Shown here: positions 1 through 11,000 of the stretch, piece after piece | Layout of the letters: each line of letters starts with the position of its first letter | Numbering within the stretch: position 1 is the stretch's first letter | From: Bradysia coprophila | Lineage: Eukaryota > Arthropoda > Insecta > Diptera > Sciaridae | Reading direction: 5' to 3' | Assembly: GCF_014529535.1 (NCBI RefSeq) | Contig: NW_023503460.1 | Span: 1,120,605-1,184,604 of the forward strand | Length of the DNA stretch: 64,000 nucleotides | The notes under the pieces: model-generated | Database searches by the model: none | Told to the model about the DNA's origin: nothing | What the model saw: only the letters and a program-made list of their open reading frames with translations | Translations under genes and position numbers: made by a program

Positions 1-323
1 ACGGGTACCACCTATCAGACATCATTTATTTTGAATTCATTCAATTTATTCTATAATAATTCTCGACCGGACCATCGACAAATTCAAGCATCAATCGTAA
101 AATTACTTTTTTTTGATATCGTTTCTTTTCCAACACTCTGCTAATTCCGTATCATAAACGCCATTTAACCTTTGACTAAATAATCGTATTGATTCTGATA
201 AGGAACATTGATATAAGCTTTTTCAGTCTAAAAAAGTGGAAATCAGGCACAACATCTATTATTTTTGGATACAAATTTTAGTCGTCCACCGCCGATCAAC
301 CAATTTGCATTAATCCCAAAAAA
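1..323. other. Mdh1 upstream region
   Basis: AT-rich sequence upstream of the Mdh1 initiator codon. It presumably holds the promoter and 5' UTR of Mdh1, but I see no clear TATA box and no other gene. The transcription start cannot be placed from sequence alone. Confidence 0.4.
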
Positions 324-2324
324 ATGGTAAATATTGAATTTAATCTTTCCGAATGTTACAATTTAGTGAAATTGATAGGAAAATTTATGCGTCGATCCGC
401 AATAACATTCATTTGACCTTTTGTTTTGCTTGTAGATAATAAAATTGACAATATTAAAAAGTGTGAAAATTTGCTACAGTGTGATTTATTAATTTTTACG
501 TCTTACGGCAATGTAAATGGCGCTTCACCCACATGAAATATGCGCTTATATTGCCTAATCACGTAAAGCACAGTATGTAACGTGGTTATAAATTTTTATT
601 TTTCCCCTTCGGGTCGGGCGGTAGTATTTACTATCGTCAAAATAAAAATTGGGAACCATGGACGTAATGTACTGGTTTTCTAAAGAAGTAATACCGATCT
701 TACGTAATAACGTATCTTTCGATTGTTTAAATCACCTATTTTTTACCTGAAATCATTGATATCACCAACAGGTCAACATGGACCTGGTGGTGTGTATACT
801 CAAAAGGGCCTATAAGGCTAGCTAAAAAAGTTTTCTTCTCAAAAATTGTTTCCCTCGATTAATCGCAAGAAAATGATTTGGGGGCTCTTTTGGTAGACCC
901 TTACTTCATGACCTCGATCGTCTGCAACAAAATAAATTTCACCAAACGTAGTACTACGTTTTACTCGCAATAGTTCAACGAATCGAATGAGATATAACTC
1001 AATAATATCCGGACCCCTTCTCCCAAAATGTCTGATTTTGTTCAATGTTTTGGCATTAACATTGAGCTGTAGGAACTGTGGCGTGTCATCATAATAATCC
1101 GAAATATTACTTTTCTAGTCTGAACCAATTCGTGTCGTTGTAACTGGAGCCGCCGGTCAAATCGCTTATTCTTTGCTATACATGGTTGCGAAAGGCGATG
1201 TGTTCGGTCCAGAGCAACCATTAATTTTGCATTTATTGGACAGTAAGTAGTTACGTTTTCAAGGACGTTATTAGTTAGTTATGTTGCAATCCATCTATTG
1301 ATGCCACTTTCGGCTAGTATTGGTCGATAGGGTGATCTTTACTTCCATTTCAAAATTGATTTATTTATTTTAATCAAATAGTTCCTCCAATGATGGGTGT
1401 TTTGGAAGGCGTTGTAATGGAACTTGCAGACTGTGCACTACCATTACTCCGACAGGTTGTACCCACTGCTGATCCAGCTGTTGCTTTCAAAGACGTTTCT
1501 GCGGCATTCCTAGTTGGTAGTATGCCGCGCAAAGAAGGCATGGAACGCAAAGAGTTGCTTTCGGCCAATGTGAAAATATTCAAAGTGCAAGGTGAAGCTT
1601 TGGACAAACATGCAAAGAAAGACGTGAAAGTATTGGTTGTGGGCAATCCGGCGAATACGAATGCGTTCGTCTGTTCGCACTATGCACCATCAATTCCACG
1701 CGAAAACTTTACGGCTATGACTCGATTGGATCAAAATCGGGCTCGTGCACACATTGCTGTTAAGGTGAATGTTCCGGTGGAAGATGTTAAAAATGTGACC
1801 ATTTGGGGCAATCATTCAGCCACACAGTTTCCAGATGTAAAACACGCTACCGCGAAAATTGGCTTAGTCGAAAAGTCAGTATACGATGCAATCAACAATC
1901 AATCTTATTTGGAAAATGAATTCGTTTCAATCATCCAGAAGCGTGGAGCCGCAGTAATTGCCGCAAGGAAAATGTCATCGGCCATGTCGGTAGGTTTAAA
2001 TCAGCTTAACAAACCCAACGAACAATCGGAAATATTTAATCAATAAAATCATTGTAGGCTGCTAAGGCTGCAAGTGATCATATGAAGGATTGGTGGAACG
2101 GTACGGCTCCCGGAAACTATGTTTCAATGGGCGTTGTATCAGACGGCAGCTATGGAGTGCCAAAAGATATTGTCTTTTCATTTCCGGTCGAAATTAAAAA
2201 CAAGGAATGGTCCATTGTTCAGGGCTTGGATGTGAGTGCATTCGCAAGATCGAAGTTGGACGTCACAGCCCAAGAATTACTGGAAGAAAAAGAGGAAGCA
2301 ATGGCTGTGTGCTCAGCAGATTGA
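324..2324 (+). CDS. Mdh1: Cytosolic malate dehydrogenase
   Basis: NAD-dependent malate dehydrogenase, which interconverts malate and oxaloacetate in the cytosol (malate-aspartate shuttle). Coding exons are 324-326, 1119-1242, 1382-1989 and 2058-2324. All junctions are GT..AG and in phase, giving 333 aa, the usual length of the family. The first coding exon is only ATG, followed directly by GTAAAT. Exon 2 opens [20 protein letters not shown], the N-terminal Rossmann NAD-binding loop, and an in-frame stop lies just upstream of its acceptor, so splicing is required. Exon 3 carries VGNPANTN, the substrate-loop region TRLDQNRAR and the catalytic-His motif [11 protein letters not shown]. Exon 4 carries the C-terminal helices (DHMKDWWNG, ending CSAD). 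No mitochondrial presequence is seen, and together with the GNHSATQ motif this supports the cytosolic paralogue. The reading frame has no break. Confidence 0.95.
497..700. repeat. Hairpin MITE-like repeat in Mdh1 intron 1
   Basis: Short inverted segments (TTACGGCAATGTAAATGGCG and later CATTTACATTGCC-like sequence, then CACGTAAAGCA) lie inside the first Mdh1 intron. Related sequence recurs at about 35590-35710 (TACATTGCCTAATCACGTAA) and, for the CCCCTTCGG...CGTCAAAATAAAAATT part, at 19390-19440. This suggests a dispersed non-autonomous element. The edges are approximate. Confidence 0.45.
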
Positions 2325-2437
2325 CTAGATAAATCAAGCAAATTGTAATTTCTTTTTCTTTTTCTTTTTCGATTCAATGTGTTGACAATATAGTGACTTT
2401 TCCATAGAAAAATCGAAATAACGCAGGTAGTTTACAC

Positions 2438-2443
2438 AATAAA
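2438..2443 (+). promoter_or_regulatory. Mdh1 poly(A) signal
   Basis: Canonical AATAAA 114 bp after the Mdh1 stop codon. It is the first such hexamer downstream and would give a 3' UTR of ordinary length. Confidence 0.55.
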
Positions 2444-2672
2444 AAGGATTCCAGTTTGTTTGAAAATTTAGTTTGCCCGCAAATTCACAAATTTATTTCT
2501 CTTGAATTTGTAAATTTTTTTTTCTCGTTTATTTGATAAATATTGGGCGAGGTTAATCATAATTTGGATAATGCTTGGCATTAACATACAGAGATTTTTA
2601 TCATTCGTTTAAATAAAAGTAAATATTGCATTTAAAAATGTTTGTGTTTAAAGTATGGTTTTGACTCAACAG

Positions 2673-2815
2673 AAAGTACTCCGTGTGAGAGCCGTGAGAA
2701 AGCTAGCTGTCAAGGAAACAAAGCAAAAATTAAAAAAAATCTATTTCGTCTCTCAGACCTAAGAGTAATTATACTATTATAGTATAATTACTCTAAGTCT
2801 CAGACGGAGTACTTT
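2673..2815. mobile_element. Small MITE-like element with 12-bp inverted ends
   Basis: Perfect 12-bp inverted ends AAAGTACTCCGT (2673-2684) and ACGGAGTACTTT (2804-2815) bound a 143-bp segment with no coding potential. Inside it is a perfect 16-bp palindrome (arms 2762-2777 and 2779-2794, one-base spacer). No convincing target-site duplication was found, so the superfamily is open. Confidence 0.55.
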
Positions 2816-2940
2816 TTTGCAAGTGGAAATTAAGCTTAACTTCCTTTTGACTGTAGGGAGATGCGGGAAAAGACAATAAAAAGCATTAGATTCAATTTGG
2901 TGCAAAAAGGCCGCGTCGCAACCTAAGAGTAATTATATCC

Positions 2941-3700
2941 AACAGTTCATGATCTTTTTGGTCCAACGTTCGTCTGTCCTTCTTGCAATATGACCCGCCC
3001 AGCTCCATTTCAGAGATGCTATTCTTTCCATGACATCAACGACCCCTGGTTTGTTGTCGAATCCATTGATTTGTCATTCTGTCTCTGAGTGTTATTCCAA
3101 GCATACTCCGTTCCATGGCTCTTTGTGTCACTCTCAATTTAACTTCGGATGCTTTCGTTAAAGTTAACGTTTCCGCTCCATAAGTGAGCACTGGAAGGAC
3201 ACAAGTGTCGAAAACTTTGCGTTTCAGACTATTATTCATTTTTTTGAAAATTAGTCTGAGTTTTCCGAACGCTGCCCATGCAAGACCAATCCTACGTCTT
3301 ATTTCTGCAGTTTGGTTGTCCAGACCTAACTTCAGTTTATGTCCTAGACTCGTTCAGGGGCGGATCCAGCTTTTGCTCTGACCCAGGCGGATAGAAGAAA
3401 AAAGTTTCTGACCCAGGCGCCTTTTGTTTGAACTAAAATTTTCTATGTAAAAATCTTCTTCTGACCCCCGGCAACCGCCTCGACCGCACATAGGTGGATC
3501 CGCGCCTGGACTCGTTCAATGACAGTGTCACCAATTTTGATTTCTCTATCGTCCCCGATGTTGGTCATGACTTTTGTTTTCGATAAGTTCATCTTGAGGC
3601 TAACTTTGCTTGCCTCTTCACTTAACTGTTGTAGCATAAGCTGAGCCTGACCTAGATTCGCTGCTATCGGTACAATGTCATCAGCAAAGCGGAGATTGCT
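2941..3700 (-). pseudogene. Broken RTE-like LINE copy (3' part of RT ORF)
   Basis: Nearly identical to part of the long LINE copy at 43395-45745, on the same strand. It carries the FADDIVPIA RT motif region and the C-terminal region (LKRKVFDTCVLPVLTYGAET). It lacks the 5' part and about 160 bp at the 3' end, has a short deletion near 3346 and scattered changes, and is interrupted by an 8-bp-flanked insertion at 3355-3508. It runs into a simple repeat at about 3700. It is a dead fragment. Confidence 0.85.
3355..3508. mobile_element. hAT-type MITE nested in LINE fragment
   Basis: A 154-bp insert with ends CAGGGGCGGATCCA and TGGATCCGCGCCTG (imperfect terminal inverted repeat). It is flanked by perfect 8-bp direct repeats GACTCGTT at 3347-3354 and 3509-3516. 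The sequence across the target matches the uninterrupted LINE copies apart from a separate small deletion. An 8-bp duplication with CAGRG-type ends is the signature of hAT transposition. There is no ORF, so the element is non-autonomous. Confidence 0.88.
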
Positions 3701-4135
3701 TAATCCATTTAATCCATTAAATCCATTTAATCCATTTAATCCAAAAAAAATTTTTAGTTTTACCGAAATAATTAGGCTACCCACCTAAAAAATTTGTAAA
3801 CTAATTACGAAAATTAGATCTGCACGATCTCCAGGGCGTTTAAGTACTCGTGAGGTATAGAAAAAAAATTTTTGGTAAAAATAGTATTAAATTTATTTAA
3901 TCCATTTATTCCGCTTTACACCAAAAACTTCTAAAAGTGGAATTTTACGCTTTTTAACGTTGTAGTACGTCGTTCAATCAAAATCAACCATTTTTAAGAC
4001 TTTTAAAGTATTTGGTAAAATTAAGTTTTTCCTATTTAATCCATTTAATCCAATTTTTATTCCATTTAATCCATTAAATCCATTTAATACCATTTAATAC
4101 CATTTAATCCATTTAATCCATTTAATCTAGAAGTG
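3700..4135. repeat. (ATTTAATCC)n minisatellite blocks
   Basis: Two blocks of a 9-bp unit (TTTAATCCA and variants), at about 3700-3742 and 4030-4132. They flank about 290 bp of non-repetitive sequence without a coding gene. The left block abuts the truncated LINE. The spacer may be an element whose ends contain the unit. Confidence 0.7.
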
Positions 4136-5023
4136 AGTGACCCCTCGACTTCTGCCTATTTTCTTGACTATCACTTTAGTATTTCGGAACCGATTTTTGA
4201 AATTTTTGTTTCCTTCCAATAAAGGAATCGATGGAGAATCAAATTCTTGAGGTCTGGTTCACAGATCAAAGAAATTGATCTAATGTTATGGAATGTTCAC
4301 GATCGAGTATTTACCTTAATTGTTGATTGCCCATAGTTATAGTAGTTCTGGACCGATTTTCAAAAACTTTATTCCCATCTGCGAAGAATGCAAAAAAATG
4401 CCTATGTAACTTAACCGCACATCTTGGTGAGGGTCAGGTCACCTGACTCGGCATTTATTTTAAACGGGTCACCAATTTTGGCGTATGCATATTTAAGTCA
4501 TCAAATTAACATCAGAATGAATAAATTTCTGTTTTACAAGAGCGTTAAAAATGACGAATATTTTTGGGCTGTTTGCTCACTTCCTGTGGTATTATCTTCT
4601 AACCTTTGATTTTATTGTTTCGTTTTGCAGTCGCTTTGAACTCATTGCACGGCGTTTGTGCTTATGCTTATGTACCTATTTATGGCCTTCTTTAGAGAAT
4701 GAAGTTTGAAAGTTGATAGACTTAAATTTCCAAATACACAAAAGTTTTTACTCTTTAGTCAAGAACCAAAAACAATGATATCACCCAACAAAACCAACAA
4801 GTTTGTCATATGTGTGTGCCACACACTGTGTATTGGGTAATCTCCCCAAAGCTGGTGCGTTGGATGAATATATTTCCCTAAAATTGTTAGCTAAGTGTCG
4901 CCCTTGGGCCCTCTATGATCTGGCAATTACATAAAGAACTGTTATGATTTTCTCTTGTTCCCTCCGTGTGTGTGTGTGCGAAACAAAAGAAAAACATAAA
5001 AGGTAAAAAATACGAATTTTAAC
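4136..5023. other. Intergenic region, Mdh1-dorsal
   Basis: Unique-looking AT-rich sequence with a short (GT)n tract near 4966-4980. It contains short ORFs with no recognisable family. The 3' ends of Mdh1 (+) and dorsal (-) converge here. Confidence 0.5.
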
Positions 5024-5029
5024 TTTATT
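5024..5029 (-). promoter_or_regulatory. dorsal-A poly(A) signal
   Basis: AATAAA on the minus strand, 29 bp beyond the dorsal-A stop codon. It is a plausible 3' end for the long transcript. Confidence 0.5.
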
Positions 5030-5057
5030 TTAAGCGAAATTAAAAACTAAAATACAA

Positions 5058-8000
5058 TTAAAATTTATTGCTATTGTTGCTGAAAGTACCCAAGTCATTT
5101 AATTCTCGAATTGCTTCTGTCGCAAAACGTGTAAAACTATCGGTCATATTATCCTGGTCCATTTGATTAGTATTGTCTGCTCTAGGTGGTTCAGTTGTGG
5201 CATTCGACGCGTAATGACCATCCAAAAATGATAGGGAAAGTGTCGACAATTCACCCGAATTAATATGAGTAAATTGTTGATTGTCCATATCCAAAAGTAA
5301 ACTTAATGCCGCATTTGGTTCGTACGTTGAAGACGTTGGCTCATCATTATTTACAGTCGGACTGGACTTCATTGGAGGAATTATCGGTGGAATGTTGAAA
5401 GAATTTGGATTGAACTGTTGGGACGTTGTTTGATTCGACTGGATAAACTGTGGTATCACTGAATGTGTTACAAATTGCGTGATATTTGGTGTAATGTTGT
5501 ATGATGTTTGGTTTAGTATGGCTGGTGTGGCCGGCGATAGTGGTTGTGGTGAGGGGGATATTGTGTTGGCATATCGGTGGTAGGGCGAAAGAGAATTTTC
5601 CATTGGTTCTTTCTTTATCTTTGGATCGGTGATGTTTGGTAAGCCCAGGCCTAATTCTGGTGGTAGTTGAAAAATTATTATCTTTGAAAAGAATAACATG
5701 TGAATGGGTTAGTTAGTTAGAAAGCATTAATTTCATTTTTTTTTGCAAACGAACATGAAATTTAACGATAAAACTACAAGCATGTAAAATTTTGAGATTT
5801 ACATGTAATGCTCCTGTTATGGATTGGGGGGTCTGAATAACCAATTATTAATTACTTGCTGCGCTACAACCAGGCACCATAACTGAACAGAACACGCACA
5901 TGATCAACTAGTTTATATTTCGAAAAATAAACGTTACGTCAAGCCTTGACTATTTCCCTTATATAAGGATAATCTACTATTTCCTAACGCATGCTAAAAT
6001 GTTTTTTAGTGTGCGTTAGGTACACCGTTTTTTCTCAAGACGTCGGAAATAATCGACGAGGTCTCGACATCTTTACACTAGCTAGGAAAAAATATTTAAC
6101 ACAATATAGTTGTATGAAAAGCAGCTGTCACTAAGTACTGCCACTATATCTCAATTTTACAGCGTTGATCGTGAATTAGTATGCGGGAATTTCATAAAAA
6201 ATTGGTTGCGTTCTTGTGATATGGAAAGTAATTATGGAGTAACACTGTTAGTGGTATTCAGTAGCAAAAAATTATTACGTATAATTTATCCGTGCATGCT
6301 ACATTTATTGGGCATCATGTTACTGTCAACGTTCTATATATAGAAGAAGACAAAATGAAAATAACGACAATCATGACGGCCATGATGTTAATTTCAAGGC
6401 TGTAAACTTCAAGGCTGTATACTTTGGGGAGGTCACGCAGATCGCCATTTTATTAGATACGCGGGAACACACCTTTTCCATACAAATAAATTCACCAAAA
6501 TTGAATTTGTATGGCGTGGTGAATTGTTTGTATGAAACGTGGTGTATAACCCGCGTATCTGCATCTGCGTGACCTGCCCAAAGTATACAGCCTTGGTAAA
6601 CTTTGGGGAGGTGACGCAGACCGCCATTTTATTAGATACGCGTGAACCACGTCTGATGATTTTACATACAAAAAAATTCACCACATCGTCACGGCGATGA
6701 CAATCATCACAGTAGGTGAATTTTTGTGTGAAATCCGCCATGATATCATCAAGTGTGGTGTGTAACCCGCGTATCTGTATCTGCGTGACCTCCCCAAAGT
6801 TTACAGCCTTGGTTAATTTCACAGCAAAATCACTTTCTTATTATTTTTAGGCTCATAGAGAAATATAGTTACGGAAGTACTCATGCAATCGACACTTAAC
6901 ATAAAGTAAGAGCAAATTTTATTCAAAGAACGTAGTAGAAGGTGATAGAAGGGGGATATCGAACAAGCAATGCGAGATCAACACTTCGAGACATTTTTGA
7001 CATTGGACTAGATAAATCGGTATACGCAAGGTTATACATGAGGAGGTTACGCAGATCGCCATATTCTCACTGGAAGGCTCAATATCTAGATTGCCTGCCG
7101 TTTTAATTCGCCTAACGTAAATAATTTCTCGAGTTGTTGATCTGGCCTTTCTTGTTCGGTATTCACCTTTCATCAGTTATTTAAGTTCTTTGATATAAGC
7201 CTACCATTATATTAGTACGGAGACCACAGGCCACCGAACTAAGTGATGTGCAACTCAACGAGTCTACGCTTTAAATAGAATTTATCTACTGTAAGTTGAA
7301 AATATTCATAATTTTTAGCATGAATCTAGTTAGCAAAGACAGTAATTTTACACACTTAAATTTCCGTGCGCATAAGTTTATGTATTAGTTAGATGCCTTA
7401 TGCATATAACCAATATACGAGTATTTGCGCACGCAATTGACAGAATCCTACTACGATCATGTGTAGCAGGATTTTGTGTTGATGTGTTTTGCTTGAAAAT
7501 TATGAATTACAACTAACAGTAGATAAAATGTTGTTGCTAATACGTTAGTAAATGGGGGTTTTGCGCATACGATGTGTTACCGAACTCGCTCCGCTCGTAT
7601 CGGCAAACTCACATCTAGTGCGCAAAACGGTCCCATTCACTAACTTATTAACAAAATAGCTATACAGAAATAGTATCTTATACCACAACGACTATAATCG
7701 CGTAGTGAATGATCCGAGAGATGAAGCTCGACGTCTATTTGTGTTCCTTGAATGTAAATTAGCGATTTGGCCCTTGTGTTATCGAGTAAATCTCATCCAA
7801 TTTTGCCAGATTTAGTTTTTTATGGAAGGTAATTGAATACCGAAAAGAACGTGGCGAAAAAAGTTTCAAATTTGGGCCCTTGGACTAAGGCCGCTACTTG
7901 GCCCTAAGTGTTTTTTGCACATAAATCAAGTAAATCTCATCCGATTTTGCTAGTTTTTGTTTCATTTGAGAGATAATTGAATACCCAATAGAAAGTTGGC

Positions 8001-11000
8001 AAAAAGTTTTGGGTTTCTAAAATAATATCGTAAATTGTTGGTTTTATTTGAGAGGTCGTACGGGATTTCGTAATTGCGCTATGCGCAATTTTAAAAATGA
8101 ACACTTTCAGTAAATTTGACAATGCCCAACTTGACTTGCATTTTGGTAACAGACGGATTAGAGGGTTGTAGACGTCTTAGGGTTCCGGGCGTATTACGGC
8201 TACGGACGTATTATGGTTACGGACGAAATAGGATTACGGGTCGTACGGGGCTAAGTCGCAGCAAACGCTCCGACTGTTCTGATGCCTTGTTTTAAATGTA
8301 CCAGACGAAAAATTAGTATATTATGATACTGTACTGATGAGCACAAACGGAAATTTCGAAGACTTTCAGTGATTTTCTATGCAATTATAGGTAAGGTAAA
8401 ATATCGCGGTTCGTGTTGAGCATCTTTAGTATGTGAAAAAGTGAATCTAAATCAAATAATTTAGTGGAATATCTAATTTTTCTAATTAATTTCAATGTTT
8501 TTAGAAGTGAATCAGTAGAATCTAATCAAAACTGAATGTGTTTTCATATTTTAAATAGCCCGATATGTTGACACAAGAGGCAGTAACTTTTTCGCATGAA
8601 TTTTCGTGATCTTTGGATTAACATAAGAACTTGGGAATTAAGTACTAGCAATATTAATGTTTACTTTTATGAATTATTTATGTCAAATTATGTGTAATAA
8701 ATACGGATCGCGATTCGACACGGAAAATATCGCAATTCGACAATATTTGTTGTGGCTCCGCCTCCACGATTTCATCGGAAAATTTTAGTTCCTTTGCATT
8801 TGTAGCATTTTCCATACCAATTTTTTTGTGCAACAACTTCACATTGATTCATTCCCATGAAATGTAACAGCAGTGAAGTTTGTTCATGAAAAAATAATTC
8901 AGTGACAAAACGTACTATAAAATGTAATAGCTGAGTGAAAAACCTATTACATTTCAGTATTAATTTCAAAACAACCTTTTCCTAATACACCTAATGAAAT
9001 TATTTTAGATTTTTTTTCTATTTCCAACGTTATTCAATCCACAAATACAATCCAATACAATCCATATGAAATCACATTGAAACATAACTCGATTACACAT
9101 CCACTTATGCGCGCGAGACAGCAGTATCAGTATGAATGTGCGTAACATGTACGAAGTACGTTCATGGTATGCACGAAGTCTTATATGTGGATTGAGAAAC
9201 TGTGGAATGTAAGTAAAGGGAATAAAAAATTCCTAAGCTAAAATTGATTACTGTACCAATACTGCAACGCAATAAAATTAAAATAGCAAATGAAACAACA
9301 TTTATTGTAACTTTGTATTTTAATCCGGTTTCCTTCTTCACAAATATATAAATATTATTTAAACTGTTTTTTATTGAACTTTTTTCATCAAAAATTCTCT
9401 TACATAACAATTCTTTTGCTTTAATTTAAGGGTGAAAGCAGCTAACAAAATTTCAAAAAAATATCTGTAATCATGATGGCGATTGTCAATTAATTATATA
9501 TTTGTTTCGTACAAGTTTTTAATTTTATAGAATAACAAAACTTAAATAAATGTTATACTTAAACGTATCGTTAAGCAGAAATGATCGGATGACTAGAATT
9601 AATGAAACTTAATAAAAAAAAAATAATTGAAAACATACTATCGTTGCAGTTATAACAACCACAGGTATTTTGTAAACTTGTACAATCCACAAAAATTCGA
9701 GTTTTTTTTTGTTATAAAAGTTTCACTTTAACAAGGCATACTGGGACTATATAATACATAATAAATGATTTAATAATAATGATTTTTTTTTTCACACTAA
9801 TAATGCGCTCTCATCATCTACATTATGTATACTATTATGTACTAGCATACATTTCACATCAATGGGACATATATGACGGAACAGATGTTTCTCATGTGAA
9901 ATTTGCTGGTCTGAGCAGAAGACGAGTCTGGCAAACACAAGACGCACCATTTTGTTCATCTGTTCCTTTGACGTGTAGTTTATTTTACTCAAAAATGAGA
10001 GGTACAGTCGATTTTACTTGACGGTCGGTGGTGAAACTCTACCTCAATTTTTGAGTTAAAGGAGCCAAGATATTACGTATGATGGAACTGGTGTTATTGT
10101 GATTCTACCGATCACGGCTTCGTCTCGTATCGGCAGTCTTCACAAAAGAAGTGAAATTCTATTATTTGTCGCGTTGATCAGCAATGTATTATTAAACCGA
10201 TAGATTGAAATATACTAGTACAATAACTTTGTGTGGTGCGCTTAGCAACCACTCAGTCACTGTGAAATTTAGGTCGAAACATTATCTGACACAATGGGTT
10301 CCGTCCAGGTCAAATATATGCACACTGGTTTCTTATATCAGAAAAGGTTAATATAAAGAATATTGTTGATATTATCGATAAATTGCCTTTTAACTGGACT
10401 AAAATCAACGAACTTTTACAGAAACATAGAATATTAATTAATATATATTACACACTTGTCACGAAGAAGTTGAGGCTTGCCGAGATTGATAGTGACAAGT
10501 GTGTACTCTATTTTATTACATAAGCGAAAACGAGACAAGAACATAGACCTGAAGTGTAATTTTCGAATTAAACTTCTAGTTAAGTAATTTTGACATCCGA
10601 ACACCGCGCGTATGTGATAATAGATTTTACTTTACTAGTGAGGTAATGTGGCCTTTCCCTCACTAGTGAAGACCTTTTCCCTCACTAGTGAAGACCTTTT
10701 CCCTCGCTCGTAAAGTAAAACGCCATACTTTACACGTGAAATAATTTGATATCTCGTATCACGATGAGTAAAAGTACCTCGGGCTGAAGCCCTCGGATAC
10801 TTTTACTCATCTGGATACGAGATATCAAATTACTTCACTGGTATAGTAATGTACTATTATCGCATACGCGGTGTGATTCCCCGAAAAAATTATTCACCTA
10901 GGATATATAAACAAACATTATACTTCTGTAAATTGTCAAAGTGTCATTCGCATATCTTGTTGTCTCGTTTTCGCTTATGCGATAAAAAAAATATGCACGT

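Noticed and set aside
3700..4135. Telomeric repeat
   Set aside because: The unit TTTAATCCA is neither TTAGG nor a known dipteran telomere satellite, and it sits between genes. Treated as a minisatellite.
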